From NCBI GenBank assembly GCA_016081115.2, contig CM071930.1, forward strand, positions 29,527,641 to 29,591,640: DNA of 64,000 bases, written 5' to 3'. Positions 11,740 to 23,516 of this stretch are shown in pieces. Under the pieces are notes generated by a model, which saw only the letters and a program-made list of their open reading frames with translations, made no database searches and was not told the DNA's origin. The stretch is from Rehmannia glutinosa (Eukaryota > Streptophyta > Magnoliopsida > Lamiales > Orobanchaceae). The position numbers and the translations under genes are program-made. Each line of letters begins with the position of its first letter. The stretch's first letter is position 1.

Positions 11740-13330
11740 AACCCGTGGCGATGTGTTTCAACATCAAAGCGATCCGATAATTCCCACCGATTCCATTATT
11801 CAATGGACTTTGATTTTGATCTTTGCTTGGCCCCTTGGTGAAACCAAAGGTAACAAGCGAGATCCATGATGTCTTCAAGAAAATTTGTGGAGAGATTGAG
11901 AAGATTGAAAGGCACCAGGCTTCACTAGATATGCGGTGGACAATAGGGATGCCAACCTCGCGGCCGGTTGCGAGGGATTATGGCGCGAATCGGGGAGTGG
12001 TGTCAACAGCAGTACAATGCGATATGAACAAGTTAGATACTTTAAACCGTTGTACAACAAGATGCTCATCGGAGGCGTTGACAATGCGACATGAAGCGAG
12101 AGGATGTGGCGAACATTGATAGAATGCATGCCTCTCATACCAGAGATGGAGGCGTGCGTGAATATCAACACAAAGAACTTTCTGCGTGTGGAAGAGAACA
12201 TGAATGCCAAATTCAGCCTTCTCATGGCTGAAATGAAACTGGTGGCAGCCGAATCCAAAGCCACCCGCTCAGAATTTCAAATAGCATACTCCACAGTAGA
12301 CTCCAAGCAGAATTCAGCTATCGGTATTGGACTTCATGCTTGCCTTTGGGATGTTTCGGGGGGTTCCTCTCTCCTTTGATGATGCCAAAAGGGGAAGATG
12401 AATACTTGAGGATTTTGAAGGAAGTAAAGTTGTTGAGAAGAAGGAAGAATGAGAAGAAAGAAGGAAAAGGGAAAAGTTGTTGAGGGGAAAGGTCAAAGGA
12501 TGTGACCTTAATGTTTGTTGAAACCCCTCGGCAAGGTCATGTCACAGCTAGTATAATCGGCAAACTTAGGTGACTCTGCCGCTCCAACCTCTGTTGTGCA
12601 CATGTACGAGAAAAGAAAAATTGTGGAAGCGAGGGATGAAGGAGGTTGAAAGAAAGAGCGGATGCCCGTGTACTAGAAGTTTTGAAAGCTTATGGAGGCA
12701 TTACGGCATGAAAGGACACGAGATGCCATTCCGGATGATGCGGAGCCAGAGCAAAGATCCGTTGAAGAATTTAAAACGCTCGAATCACGAAGGATCTTCA
12801 AAAACATGTCCATAGCCCAAGCTAGGACTTGTACTAGGAGAAGAGATGTCGAGGCTCTGAAGAAGGCGATGAAGCGATGAACTACTAAGCGACCACTCGG
12901 TTGGTAAGAAGAAGACTCGATGCGATACACGCCCGAGAGAAGGAGGAAGAAGTGGTGAAGGCTAGAAGCTTTCAGCTAGACCTCTACCCAAAAAACATTG
13001 AATATCTAGATCCAGGCAAGAAGGAAGGATCTCTTTTTTGAGTATGTATGATGAAGTAGCCAATCGGAAATGGCTATGAAGAATGTTGAATATGTGAAGA
13101 GAATTGAAGAAGAAAACAAAAATACAAGATCCAAGCGTGGCAAGAGAGCGAAGAAAGAAAAAGGAAAGATGAAGGCTGCAAAGAGATCCTATGAAAAGAA
13201 GAAGCGGTGAAGAGGAAAAAAAAGAGGAAGATAGCTCATGGCAGCCAGTGAAGAGGAAAGGAGGAAGGGCGAAGGCGATGAAGTCTTTCTTTGCTAGCCA
13301 CTTCGTGTATTCACTTTTGTAAATACATAT
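11740..13330 (+). pseudogene. Copia B accessory 3' region (extra ORF between pol and 3' LTR)
   Basis: Between RNase H and the 3' LTR lie about 1.8 kb with coding character but no pol motif. The clearest open block (12104-12379) contains 'MEACVNINTKNFLRVEEN' and 'KFSLLMAEMKLVAAES', both helix-forming. It is followed by a Lys/Glu-rich stretch (12400-13270, for example 'KKEKGKVVEGKGQ') that would form charged coiled coil. Long copia elements often carry an env-like or 'transposon protein' ORF here, and element D has a far better preserved one at 50150-51562. Function is not known. The frame is broken. Confidence 0.5.
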
Positions 13331-13581
13331 GTATGTAAGTTATCTGTACATTCAATAAAATATTATTGTATTTTCTCTCTATTTACGTATCTTAGCATAG
13401 ATGATTGAAATTGGCTTAGATATGATTATGCTCACGATACACCACATGTAAGTAGGCATGTAAAGACAAGAATGCTATGATCAATAAAATGATTGATTCT
13501 CGCATACATTCTTTGTTACTACATTGTATGTATGTATATGTGTTGTTTACATGTTAATTAATGTTTTAAGTTTTGGCATCA

Positions 13582-13595
13582 TCAAAAAGGGAAAT
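13582..13595 (+). promoter_or_regulatory. Polypurine tract of copia B
   Basis: The purine run (CAAAAAGGGAAA) directly abuts the 3' LTR start at 13596 and would prime plus-strand DNA synthesis. The preceding words 'ttttggcatcatc' recur inverted at about 21332-21352, which helps to identify another element of the same family. Confidence 0.8.
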
Positions 13596-15134
13596 TGTTG
13601 GGAAATTTATTGTTTAGATTTTGATGAATGCCATGTAAAACTTAGATTAAGTTGGCACCCCATTTTCCTTGTAATTCTCATTGTAACAGATAGATAGGGG
13701 CTGAATGGTGAGTCAAATCGGCTATGCACAGGGAATACAAGAAGTCAGTGAAGAAGTGAAGTGAAGACTCATTGAGGAACAAGCGAGTATGGCCAAGAAA
13801 GAAAATCAAGGACTCGGTGAAGAGTATCGGTTGTGATACGATTGTATGAAGAGTCGATCAAGTCAACTCATAAGCGAGTCTCAAGTTGAAGTAGCCAGGA
13901 TGAGTCATCCATTGATTGGGAGCTAACTTCAAAGTCACTGCGGAATTAAAAAGCTGCGATCAAGTCAAGACAATGAGCGAGATCCGTTGATAAAAGTCGA
14001 GTCAATAATGTTACTCGAGAATAGTAACTTTGTTAAAGTTATCGAGAGATAAAGTGTTAGTTCGATTGTGTGCAAAAGGAACAAACCAATGGGAAGCTCT
14101 TGCACGAGTGTCGGAAACCCATTTGCAATCTTTGCAAGACATTAAATACGAGGAAATGTCAACATCAAGAATTGCGACAAGACAAGCCAACAAACCTGAA
14201 GTGACTTTTGAAAATCGAAACATCTCTTCAATGGTGATTTTTTGAAAAGTTCACTATAAAGGGTGAGGAATCACATTGAGAAAAGGTTACACGAACTGCT
14301 TTGAGAAATCAAGCAATATCAAAGCGTAACTGCAAAATATTCTCAAGTTATTCAAGCAAAAACCTCAAGCCTAAATCTCAAAGAAATCGATCGACACCAA
14401 GGCTTGAAGGAAAGACAACTTCAAGCTGTTGAAGAGAAACTTTTGAAGAATCAAAATGGGTCTACTTTCAAGGAGGATTGTAGGAAGGTTCAAGGTCGAA
14501 CCAATCTCAAGTTATTGGAGGCTTCGTGATCAAATCCAAGAAGCTTGAGAAAGTAAGTTGAAGTAGCTGAAGAAGGCGGTCGGACGAGAAGCTGTGTGAC
14601 CAAGACATCTCGGGGCGGAGTCGGAGCAAGTCAGCTGCGTGATCAAGACTTGTCTCTGGCCCGATAACCACTTTGTACTCGATCATTACTTAGTGGATTC
14701 CTCCGGGGAGTTGGAGAAGAGAGAAGTATAAATTACCCGTCTTTGGACCTCTATAAAATTTACTTGTGTCATTTACATTTTAGCATATTTACATTCTGCA
14801 CACATATTTAATATCTGTGATAATTTGCTATCAATGATAATTAACAAAGTGATAAAACCAAGTGTTAAAACAAAGTTAAATCAAATTCAAGGGTGTTAAG
14901 TCTTCGTGAAAAACTCATCACGACCCAAGTTAAGGTTTAGTCTAAACAATGAGTTATTCTATCAACGGCTCTATCAGATGTTGAGTGGCTAACTCTGGTG
15001 ATTAACTAACTTAGTTGTCCCTCAAGGACTTAGTTGTGTAATTAACTCTGTAATATTTTAAAAGGACTAAAATCGAAAAGTTGGTAAGGTTTATTCAACC
15101 CCCTTCTAAACCTTACTCACACCGCTGGACTACA
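13596..15134 (+). repeat. 3' LTR of copia B
   Basis: It begins TGTTGGGAAATTTATTG and ends ACTACA, and pairs with 4828-6364. A TATA-like CACTATAAAGGG lies near 14250. Open stretches inside it have no coding meaning. Confidence 0.9.
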
Positions 15135-15139
15135 TTAGG

Positions 15140-15959
15140 TGCAACTTTTGGTTGAATCAACCCCAGGTCTATCGGTTAAGTGCGTTACGATCCAGGATTC
15201 GCGTCGATGGTCAGTTGCATCTAGTGAAGTTACACATCCGTTAGCCGCGCCCAACCATGGCTGGGCAATTTTGTCCAATCATGGTGCCTGTCGTGAGCCG
15301 AGAACACGTTCAATCGGCGATCTGCCTGCCGCGTGTCGCCATCGAATGACTCTGCCAATTGATGCCACTTGGTACGCCCTGCCATATCAGAAACTCTTGG
15401 ACCAAACCTTGGTTCGATTTCTCAAAACTTTAAGGCTACTCAAAGCTCCTCGTGACGGTGCACACATGTGGAGTGCAAATTGTGCCTCTATAGCGACCAA
15501 TGTGACTAAGTACGATGTGCATGGGTTCGGGCTGGTTCTAGCTCGGATCGGGCGATGCTCGCATCATCCCTTGTAGTCTTTATTTGAGCTAGCTCAAAGT
15601 TAGTCAAAATTGACTTGGTTCATTAGGGTGTACCATAAGGAGCTTCACTTTATTACTCCTACTATTGATGAAGTTCTATATAAGGTAGCTAAATTTGTTC
15701 CTTGTTTCCTATGTGGGATGTGACTTTTCCCATTCCCACCGTTTCACATTTCAATATAAAATGCATTTTAAGTTGTTTACTTTAAGCATTAATTTCTCAT
15801 TCACCCGATATTAGTTTTAGAAATTCAAAATGCTCAACTCTTCTATCAGTGGTGTTGATTACGTTTATCTAATTTATTTCCTATAACAAATAAATAAACC
15901 CATTTAAATAATTGGTTAAAATTAGATCAAAACTCAATTTCCATAAACCAATTTCAACA
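15140..15959 (-). mobile_element. Copia element A, first part of its LTR (right of the nested insertion)
   Basis: On the minus strand it starts TGTTGAAATTGG at 15959. It shares 'gaatgagaaattaatgctt' and neighbouring words with the plus-strand LTR at 23517. A GC-rich part (15140-15600) corresponds to the GC-rich middle of that LTR. With 4486-4827 it makes an LTR of about 1.16 kb. The 145-codon open stretch on the plus strand at 15139-15576 is a by-product of the GC-rich LTR. Confidence 0.65.
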
Positions 15960-18702
15960 ATCCCACACATGAATGAAAATTAATTCATATGAGTATGCAA
16001 AAACCGAAGAGAGTTCAAGCGAAAGTATCACATCGGAGAGGTAGCTTGTGACTTTGAACCTTCTTAGTGGAATCTTTGTCGGTTTACTAAGATGCATAGT
16101 GACGCGATGTCTTGAACTATCGATTGTTTGTGTAAACCAAGATAACAACATCCACACAATATCTTCCCACTAATACCATTTGGTTGTCTGATTGTGTCCG
16201 TTTTGGCCTTGAATAATATTTTGGATTCATAAGTATTTTTTGTTGAAGCGGTCTTCACACTTATATAGATGATCTCATATTAAGAGTATCTGCCATACTC
16301 CACCTCTTTTAAGTATATGAATCATTAAAAGTTTATAACTTAACCTCACCATACATTGCATTTTTCCACTTGGATATTATAAGAATGAGCTTAACATGTT
16401 CCAGTGTTCAACTAAATATTCATAACTTAGTTGTCCCATTGGACCAAGGTCTTATGACTCCAATTTAAAGGTTGGAGTTCTGCTATGAACATTCTTATTT
16501 TATAGATTTTAAGCCCATTCCGCCCGATAAGCAATATACGATTTCTATTCAAACTTTTTTAGTTAATGGATCTGCTAGTTATCCTTCGATTTCACGTAAT
16601 TGATTGTAATAATCTCATTTGAGATCAATTGCCCTAACGGTATTATGTCTTCAATATATATGTCGAGACTTACCGTTGTACATCTTTTTGTGCCCTTCCA
16701 TGGCGATTGGCTATCGCGATGTATCATAATTGCGGCCAGGCTTAGGCGATAAAGAATATCCTCTAAGAAGTTGCGAAGCCGTTCCGATACGCTTCTTCAC
16801 CAGCTTTATCGAGCTAGAAACTCTGATTCCATCATGAATCGAGCTATATAAGTTTATTTAGAGGATTTCCAAGACACTGCTCCACTATTAATGGTAAAAA
16901 TATAACCCTAGTTGACTTGAGTCTTACATATCGGATATCGATTAGCATCATTGTATCCTTCTAATATAGTTGGACATAAGTAAATAATGTAATCCATAAT
17001 TTAATGTGAGTCTTAGATATCTAAGAACCTTATCAATGCATTTCAATGGTCATTGCTAGGATTACTCGTAAATCTACTCATTTTTATTAATTAAGTAGGC
17101 AATATCAGGATGGAGTGCGATTTGTAATTTACATTAGACTACGATAACCTGAGAATACTCTAGTTGAGATACGAGGCTCACCCTAATTTCTAGCTAAATG
17201 TAAGCTTAAATCAATATGTGTTTTGGCGGAGAATTTGTTATAAGAATTGAACTTTTTGAAATCTTGTCTCAACATAATGAAAGGCCTGATAGGATTTAGA
17301 GATATTAATACCATAATAACATCTCCCTACACACGTATTTCATATCAAAATGTTTTGCCAATATTTTCTTAGTATTCATGATGATATCATGATTACTACC
17401 CATAATCAACATGTCATCAACATATATCTGGAATAACATAAGCATTTAGTATGTCTTTAATATAAACGCATTTATGACACTTTCGTTAATTTTAAAACAG
17501 ATTAATGACATAGTTCACCAAATTTCTCGTGACATTGTTGGGAGCTTGCTTAGGTCATACAATAACTTAACGAGTTTACACACCTTCTTCTTTTTGTCGG
17601 AGCGACAAACTCTTCGAGTTGTTCCATGTAGATTTTGTCTTTTAATTCCTCTTTAGAAAGGTCGTCTTTACATCCGCTGATGTAACTTCAGGTATGCGAT
17701 TACTGTAATGCAACAATACATATTAAAGAAGTCAAGACCTTCTTTTGTTTGAACCTTTAGCTACTAATTTTACCTTGTACTTATATATAGTTCCATCACT
17801 TTATATTTCCCTTTTAGAGGATCCATTTGTATCTAAGGCTTATTTCCCGATGGGAGATCTACTACTCCCAAGTATGATTTTGTATAATGAAATCTATCTC
17901 ATTATTAATAGCTTCTTTCCAGAATGGAGCTTAGGATAGGACAATGCTTCACCAATTGGTCGTGGTTCATTTTCTGTCGTAAGTTAAAAATCTGGACCAC
18001 AAGACTTGGTTTTTTGGTCCTTTTTGAAGTGGCGTCTTGGTTCTTCATCACTTTGATTATTACCATTTGCGGTATCACGTGTTCTTTTTTAAATTAACTT
18101 CTTTCCTTTCTTGACAGGAAAGACATCTTTGAAAAATACAATATTCCTTGATTCAATAATTATACCTTCTTGTACATTTGGAATTCTTTGATTTGTACTA
18201 AAAAATCGATATGCACTCTTGTTATTAACATATCGATGAAATACAATCGATTGTTTAAGGTCCTATTTTGACTTGTTTCGGCTTAGGTATTTCTACTTTA
18301 TCCAAACACCACCATACTTTAAGGTATTTATAAGAAGGTATGTGACCTTTCCACAACTCATCTGAGTTTTGTCTTTAATTTTATGTGGTATTTTATGAAG
18401 AATGTGGTTTGGCCAGAAAATGCTTCACCCGACAAATTTTAAGGTAAACCCAAATTTATCAACAAGCATTCATCATCTCTTTAAGAGTTTGATTTTGTGT
18501 TCAACAATACCATTTGATTGTGGTGAATAAGGAGTTATTGTTTGATGAAAAATACGAGAATCAAAGAGCAACGTTCATCAAAATGAGCTCCATACTCTCC
18601 ACCCAGCTATCGCTTTGAAATATCTTAATTCATTTGCTAAGTTGATTTTCAACCTCATTATTATAGCTTTTAAAAGCTTCTAAGACACTTATCTTTCTTG
18701 CT

Positions 18703-18734
<32 letters not shown>

Positions 18735-19578
18735 CTATCTTATGAAATCATCGATAAAAGTAACAAAAAATACTTTTCCCCCTACAGTTTTGCCTGAACT
18801 TTAAATCACATATATTCACTTTGTGAATTAATTCTAGAGTTATGTTATTTCCAGAGTGGAATGGTGTTTTAGCTATTTTTGTCTCAACACGATTTCACTG
18901 CTTTATGTGAATCTATTTTAAAATTAGGTAGTAATTCCAAGTTTACTAACCTTCTTAAGTGTTAAAATTCACATGTCCTAATCTAACATGTCATAAATTT
19001 GAACACTCGAGCAAATAAATTAAAGCATTAATTTTATTGCTTCCCAAAGTTATTAAGTACATTCATTACATTAATCTTGAACAATCCGTTTTCTAAGTAC
19101 TTCACTGAACTGTCCATTTTCATCGATTACAAACTTTTAGTCTCAAAAATCTTTACTCTAAATCTGCGCCCGACCAGCAGGTGGTCCCGATACCAAATTC
19201 TTGAATGTCTAAAACATGAAGGACATCAACGAGGGCCAACTCCTTGCCCGAGGTCATCTTAACCACCTTGCTTAGGCCAAGAAAATGTCGAAAGTTGCGA
19301 GTTTCCCATGAATAACTAACTTTTTGTTGATAGGAGTATACATTGAGACATGTCTTTGTCGAACAAATGTGGCGTGTTGCACACAATGTCCACCCACTAT
19401 TCTCTCGGGTTATCCACCATGTTGGCTTCAAACACAACAAGAAGCAGATCAAGCTTGAACATATCAATTGTCCGCGATCTTATTCTCGGTCGCGTGCACC
19501 TAGTTCTAGCGCCTTTCTTAGAAAAGCGATAATCTTTATCGTTGTGATTAGAGCTTGCCACAATGAAGCAATTCACCC
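15960..19578 (-). pseudogene. Copia A polyprotein (protease, integrase, RT, RNase H), broken
   Basis: On the minus strand, from right to left: a zinc-knuckle relic (about 19575-19530); the protease block 'EWWVDIVCNTPH' and 'DDLGQ' region (about 19400-19240); a GAG-pre-integrase part; the integrase block 'PYSPQSNGIVEHK' in pieces (about 18560-18480); RT blocks 'APFWKEAINNEIDFIIQNHT' (about 17930-17870) and 'YVDDMLIMGSNHDIIMNTKK' with intact Y-V-D-D at 17423-17412; RNase H blocks 'VLRYLRLTLNYGLHYL' (about 17030) and 'SRHIYIEDIIPLGQLISNEI' (about 16660-16610). The wording is of the Tnt1-94 type of plant copia polyprotein. Stops and shifts are numerous. The Gag part is missing because another LTR starts at 19579. 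Confidence 0.8.
18705..18732. repeat. (AT)14 microsatellite
   Basis: An uninterrupted AT dinucleotide run inside the decayed copia A integrase region, where it breaks the reading frame. Confidence 0.95.
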
Positions 19579-21008
19579 TGTGGGTTCCAAGGGGTGTCGG
19601 ATAAAGTTTAGAAGTGGTGTTGAATAGACTTTTACAATTTTTATCGAATCGAAGTTTTCAAGAAAACAACTAAATCCTTACGGCTACATTGAGATTATTG
19701 AGGAGAGTTAACCACTCAATAGTTCTCTAAAGAGCTATTGATAGAGTAACTCGATCGAAAAATTTGCAAGAACTTATAAAATCGAGTTTTTTTAAGTCAT
19801 GGAAGACTAACACCCTTTAGAGTTTTGTTAATCAACAGCGTTTTTTGAGAGTTATGTAGGAGTTTGGATAGCAAATAATTAATAGACTATATATAGCGAG
19901 AAATTTAAGTGCAATAATGTAAAGACACAAGAATTATAGTGGTTCGAGGATGGGGTAATTCCTCACCACTCCACTCTTCTCCCGCTCTAGTAGGAATTCA
20001 CTAAGTAATAGTTCAACTTTAGTTATAAAATGGTTTGATCCGAATAGCTTTGATAAGCGGTAAATTTAGGACTCGGCTCTTCACAAGGCAGGTTGTTTAG
20101 GTACTTGACTCTATGAATCTGCAAGATTGATCACCACGATCCTCATACGATCCGAGAATCTTGGTACAACTTGAACCTCACCACACTTCCTTCAATACTT
20201 GGCAATGCGGACCTAGATTTGTTTTCACAAAGTTCCTCTTCAAGCTGAATAACATCTTCAATTATCCACATTGTGTGTTGGATGAAGTGTTCTTGAGTAA
20301 TCTTGAGGATTACGAGATAAGCTCGAGATAGAGTTTTTGAATATTAGACTATTTCTTGTTAACTTGTGTTGTATCTCTTGTTTCTATATGAAAAATCCTC
20401 GAAGCTTTATCTTGAGGATTTGAATTTTGTTAGATTGAAGAGATAGACAAATTCAAAGCGCTTAGTTGGATAGTTGGCGCATCCTTTCTGGAGCTTTGAT
20501 GTTGACCCTTTCCTTGTATTCTTTCGACCTCTGCGGCTTTGAAAGTGCCAATCTGTAGATCTTCTTATAGGTTGGACCTCCTTACCTTCACAAAAGTCTT
20601 GTACATTTATAGTCAAACATCATACTTCATTGATCTTGAATTATATCCTCCTTGGACATAGTGCAACAAAATTCTTTAGTTAACTCCTTCTTTGCTTTAT
20701 CCCTTTGAGGCGATACTTGAATCTTCGAGAGGTTATCTAATGTACTCACGATGTCGGTCTTAGCGAAAGACTTAGCTAATATATCGCTAAGAGTCTTCGA
20801 TAACGTCGCTTTCGGTCGATCAACTAAATCTTCACGAACTTAGTTGCGGGAGTCTTTTGATGCTTTTTTAGCAAGTCTTACGTAATTCCAAGCTACTTTT
20901 AAGTCGGCTACATCTATCTATTACAAGTTTAGAAATCATGAAAATAAAGGTACCAACTTTCTAATAATTAGTTTTAAAGCATCATAAAAATCTATACCAT
21001 AAATTTCT
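19579..21008 (-). mobile_element. Copia LTR related to element B, minus orientation
   Basis: The left end, TGTGGGTTCCAAGGGGTG then 'aaagtttagaag', is the inverted equivalent of copia B's LTR end. The right end, read inverted, has 'tagatttttatgatg', 'aaagttggtacc' and 'aacttgtaatagatag', matching the first 120 bp of B's LTR. The 'cgaggatggggtaattcc' stretch near 19945 also matches. It interrupts the Gag end of copia A. No clear target duplication was found, so it may be truncated. Confidence 0.6.
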
Positions 21009-21325
21009 TAGCGAGTTTACGTTTTTGCATGCTTTTGTGTGTGAATTTTTTGCAAATTTTATTTTCATGTGTGTGATTGTACATATTTTTGTGTCTTTTC
21101 ATCCCATTTTATAGTATCGTATGTTATGTATGGTATTTTTGTTTGTTTTGTAGGTTTTAATAAAAAAACCTTGAAAATGGGCTAAAACGGTCAAAAAGCG
21201 GGCATTACAAGCGAATGGCGGTTGGGGCAATCAACGTTGTGCGCTCGTGCGCGCAAAGGTGCGTGGTGCGCCGTGAGATTGTGGTGAAATGTCGTGGACG
21301 CGCCTCTCTCAGCAGTATTAGTTTC
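21009..21325 (+). mobile_element. Athila-like LTR fragment
   Basis: It shares 'tttgtgtcttttcatcccat', 'ttatagtatc', 'ggctaaaacggtcaaaa' and a 'gtgcgctcgtgcgcgc' GC block with 46611-46870. It lies between the copia LTR ending at about 21008 and an inverted polypurine-type sequence at 21332. Assignment to Athila-type gypsy LTRs is from the layout (GC block upstream of a TATA box in the longer copy) and is tentative. Confidence 0.45.
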
Positions 21326-22165
21326 TCTGCCTTTTTGATGATGCCAAAACTATTACAACATTGTCCCAGTCTGAAAATAAATAATTTAATATGAAAGAAT
21401 TTGTTTTATTAACAAAACTTTTGACAATGACTTACAAATACAATGTGTATTTACTTGAATGTAAAATTACAACATTTAAAATGACTCGGCTCTTCCACTT
21501 ATCTTCTCACCTCTTACGCCTCTGTTTCTCTCTCGAAACTTCTCTTCTTTCACCTTCTTCAAATCGAATCAGGTAGGTAGTTGTTAGTGATATTAAGGGG
21601 TTAACTAACATTATACAACTTCCTCTTCTTGGTGGAGAACTTCTTGTTTGACTTTATGCTCTTCCTCTTTCCTTTAGAAGATGTTTCATTTCTTGCTCTT
21701 CCTCTTCCTCTTTCCTCTCTATTCCTCTTGCACCAATTTGGTTGCCTCCTCTAGAAACTTGGCTACCACCACTGCGATGTTGGCTAGTGGAGGTACTACT
21801 GCTTTTATACTTAGAACTTTTATACGTTCGTGCGACTTGTTCGATGGTAGAATTTGATTTGTTCGAGACATAGCACAACCCGGGCCGTGTGGAAGGTTCA
21901 GCGACCCGTGTGATTTGTTCTATAAGGATCGCAAACATAGAGACCAAACATGTTACATGATCGGACCGTGTGGATTGCACTACGGCCTTTCACATACGGA
22001 TGAGGTTTGAAGGAAGGAGGATCCGAATGGTTTTTTGTTTGATTTTTTATTCCTTTTCTTGTCGATTTCAACTCTCCTTGAACTTGTTGTCAAGTGATCT
22101 CTCAAACCACCTATATAAATGGGACCAATTAGATGCTTAATTCTTGGATGATTTTCATAATTCAT
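21326..22165 (-). pseudogene. 3' internal end of a minus-strand copia element, with accessory ORF remnant
   Basis: Read inverted, 21352-21332 gives 'AGTTTTGGCATCATCAAAAA', the same words that precede the polypurine tract of copia B. Upstream on the minus strand an open stretch of 108 codons (21980-21654) encodes a Ser/Thr-rich segment followed by 'GGNQIGARGIERKEEEEEQE' and a basic-acidic tail, with no pol motif. Its place next to the polypurine region makes it a relic of the accessory 3' ORF of the element whose LTR is 19579-21008. It is truncated on the right and its function is not recognised. Confidence 0.4.
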
Positions 22166-22829
22166 ACATCATACTCCATACAATACACTACAATACACTA
22201 GGGTTACACAAATCATCACGGTCTAATTTAAAAATGAACGAGTTTAGAGAAAGGCAAATCTCACAACTTGTTTTAGATTATATAATAATTTCTTGATTTT
22301 GATGCAAGGCCTTTTACATCTCACGGAAGCCTGAGGGTTTGAAGACTTTGAAGGAGGATCCGTCGTGTCACAGTTTGTGAGAATGCTTTTTCTTTCTTAG
22401 TTTATATCTGTTGTTTGTACTTACCATCGATGTATGTAACTATTTGATTTCAACTTTGTCCTTGAACTTGTTGTCAAATATGTGGGGCTAATCTTTTTTT
22501 TTTTTGATCTATTTGGCATAATTAAATCATAAAGTAGATTCATGTTAAATCTTCACTATTGATTGTTTCTTAATTGATTTCTCAATTTATATTATATGAA
22601 TTTTTTAGAATGCTTAATTCTTGTAGATTTTGGACTTGATCAATAATTTGCATGTCATATTTGTTGAGTTTCTACTATAAATTCGTGAGGTGAGTTCTTA
22701 CAAATGAAAATCGGATTGAGACATAAATATTAAGGGTGTAATAATTTATTAAAGGTATCCTTTCTTGGAAAGGAAAGAGGTAAATTTTACGTTTTGCATG
22801 TATGACATAATACCAATAAACAATTGATT
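22166..22829. other. Spacer with no recognisable gene
   Basis: AT-rich with poly-T runs. I see no domain, splice pattern or clear repeat boundary. Confidence 0.4.
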
Positions 22830-23516
22830 TTGAATAGGGTTATTTCGGTTGACTCATTATGAAGTCGAAGGAAACCTTGCGATCGGATCGCTTATGAAAG
22901 GAATAAATCGAGATCAAGCTCGTATAAATTGGGTGTTGACTGTTAAGGGGAATGGGTTTAAAATCCACAACTTAAAGAATGTTCATAAGCGGTAACTCCA
23001 ACCTCGGTGAATTGGAGATCCCAAGAACTTGGTTGATGGGACAACTAAGTTATGAATGTTCAAAGGTGAACACTGACAATGTGTTTAGCTCATTCTCGAT
23101 ACATCCAGTGTATTTACAACTGTGAATGTGGTGAGGTTAAGTTTAAGACTTTTAATGATTCCTATACCGAAAGGTGGAGTATTGGGGATACTCTTCAATA
23201 GGAGATCACCTATAAGTGAGAAGTAATGGCAGCTTCAAAAGAAACACTTATGAATCTAAGATATGGTCCAGGGGCGAAATGGACACAACATGAGAACAAA
23301 TGTTGTTGAGTTATTAATGTGTAAGTCTTATTGTCTTGGTTTACACAAACGATTTTGAGTAGTTGAGCGTCATCGCGTCACTAAGCATCTAGTAAATCGA
23401 TAGTATTTTACTAAGTAAGGTTGAGCCCACAAGCTACCTATCCGATGCAATAACGATTCGTCGAGACTTTTAAGCGAATCTGCATACACGCATGCATTAA
23501 TTTCATTCATGTGGGT
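22830..23516 (+). pseudogene. Copia (family of A) RNase H tail and 3' untranslated part, plus strand
   Basis: The stretch near 22860-22905 reads like the family's 'KSKENLADPLTKG' in broken form. It is followed by a long 3' untranslated part containing 'acttagttgtcccatt'-type words. These also occur, inverted, at 16380-16480 in copia A. It ends in ATTCATGTGGGT directly before the LTR at 23517, in the place of a polypurine tract. All upstream coding parts are missing, so this is a 5'-truncated element. Confidence 0.6.

Larger units (their letters stand above)
4828..15134 (+). mobile_element. Copia element B: full-length LTR retrotransposon with long LTRs, decayed
   Basis: The element runs from TGTTGGGAAA (4828) to CTACA (15134), about 10.3 kb. 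The flanking 5-mers TTGGG (4823-4827) and TTAGG (15135-15139) agree at 4 of 5, as an aged target duplication. Order of parts: 1.5-kb LTR, initiator-Met-type primer site, Gag with zinc knuckle, protease, integrase, reverse transcriptase and RNase H (copia order), a 1.8-kb accessory region, polypurine tract, LTR. All coding parts carry many frameshifts and stops. The layout with long LTRs and an extra 3' region is like the Tork/SIRE end of the copia tree; the exact lineage is inferred. It lies inside the LTR of minus-strand copia A. Confidence 0.9.

Noticed and set aside
15139..15576. Open stretch of 145 codons on the plus strand
   Set aside because: It lies in the GC-rich middle of copia A's LTR, matches no protein pattern, and its start depends on a neighbouring LTR border.
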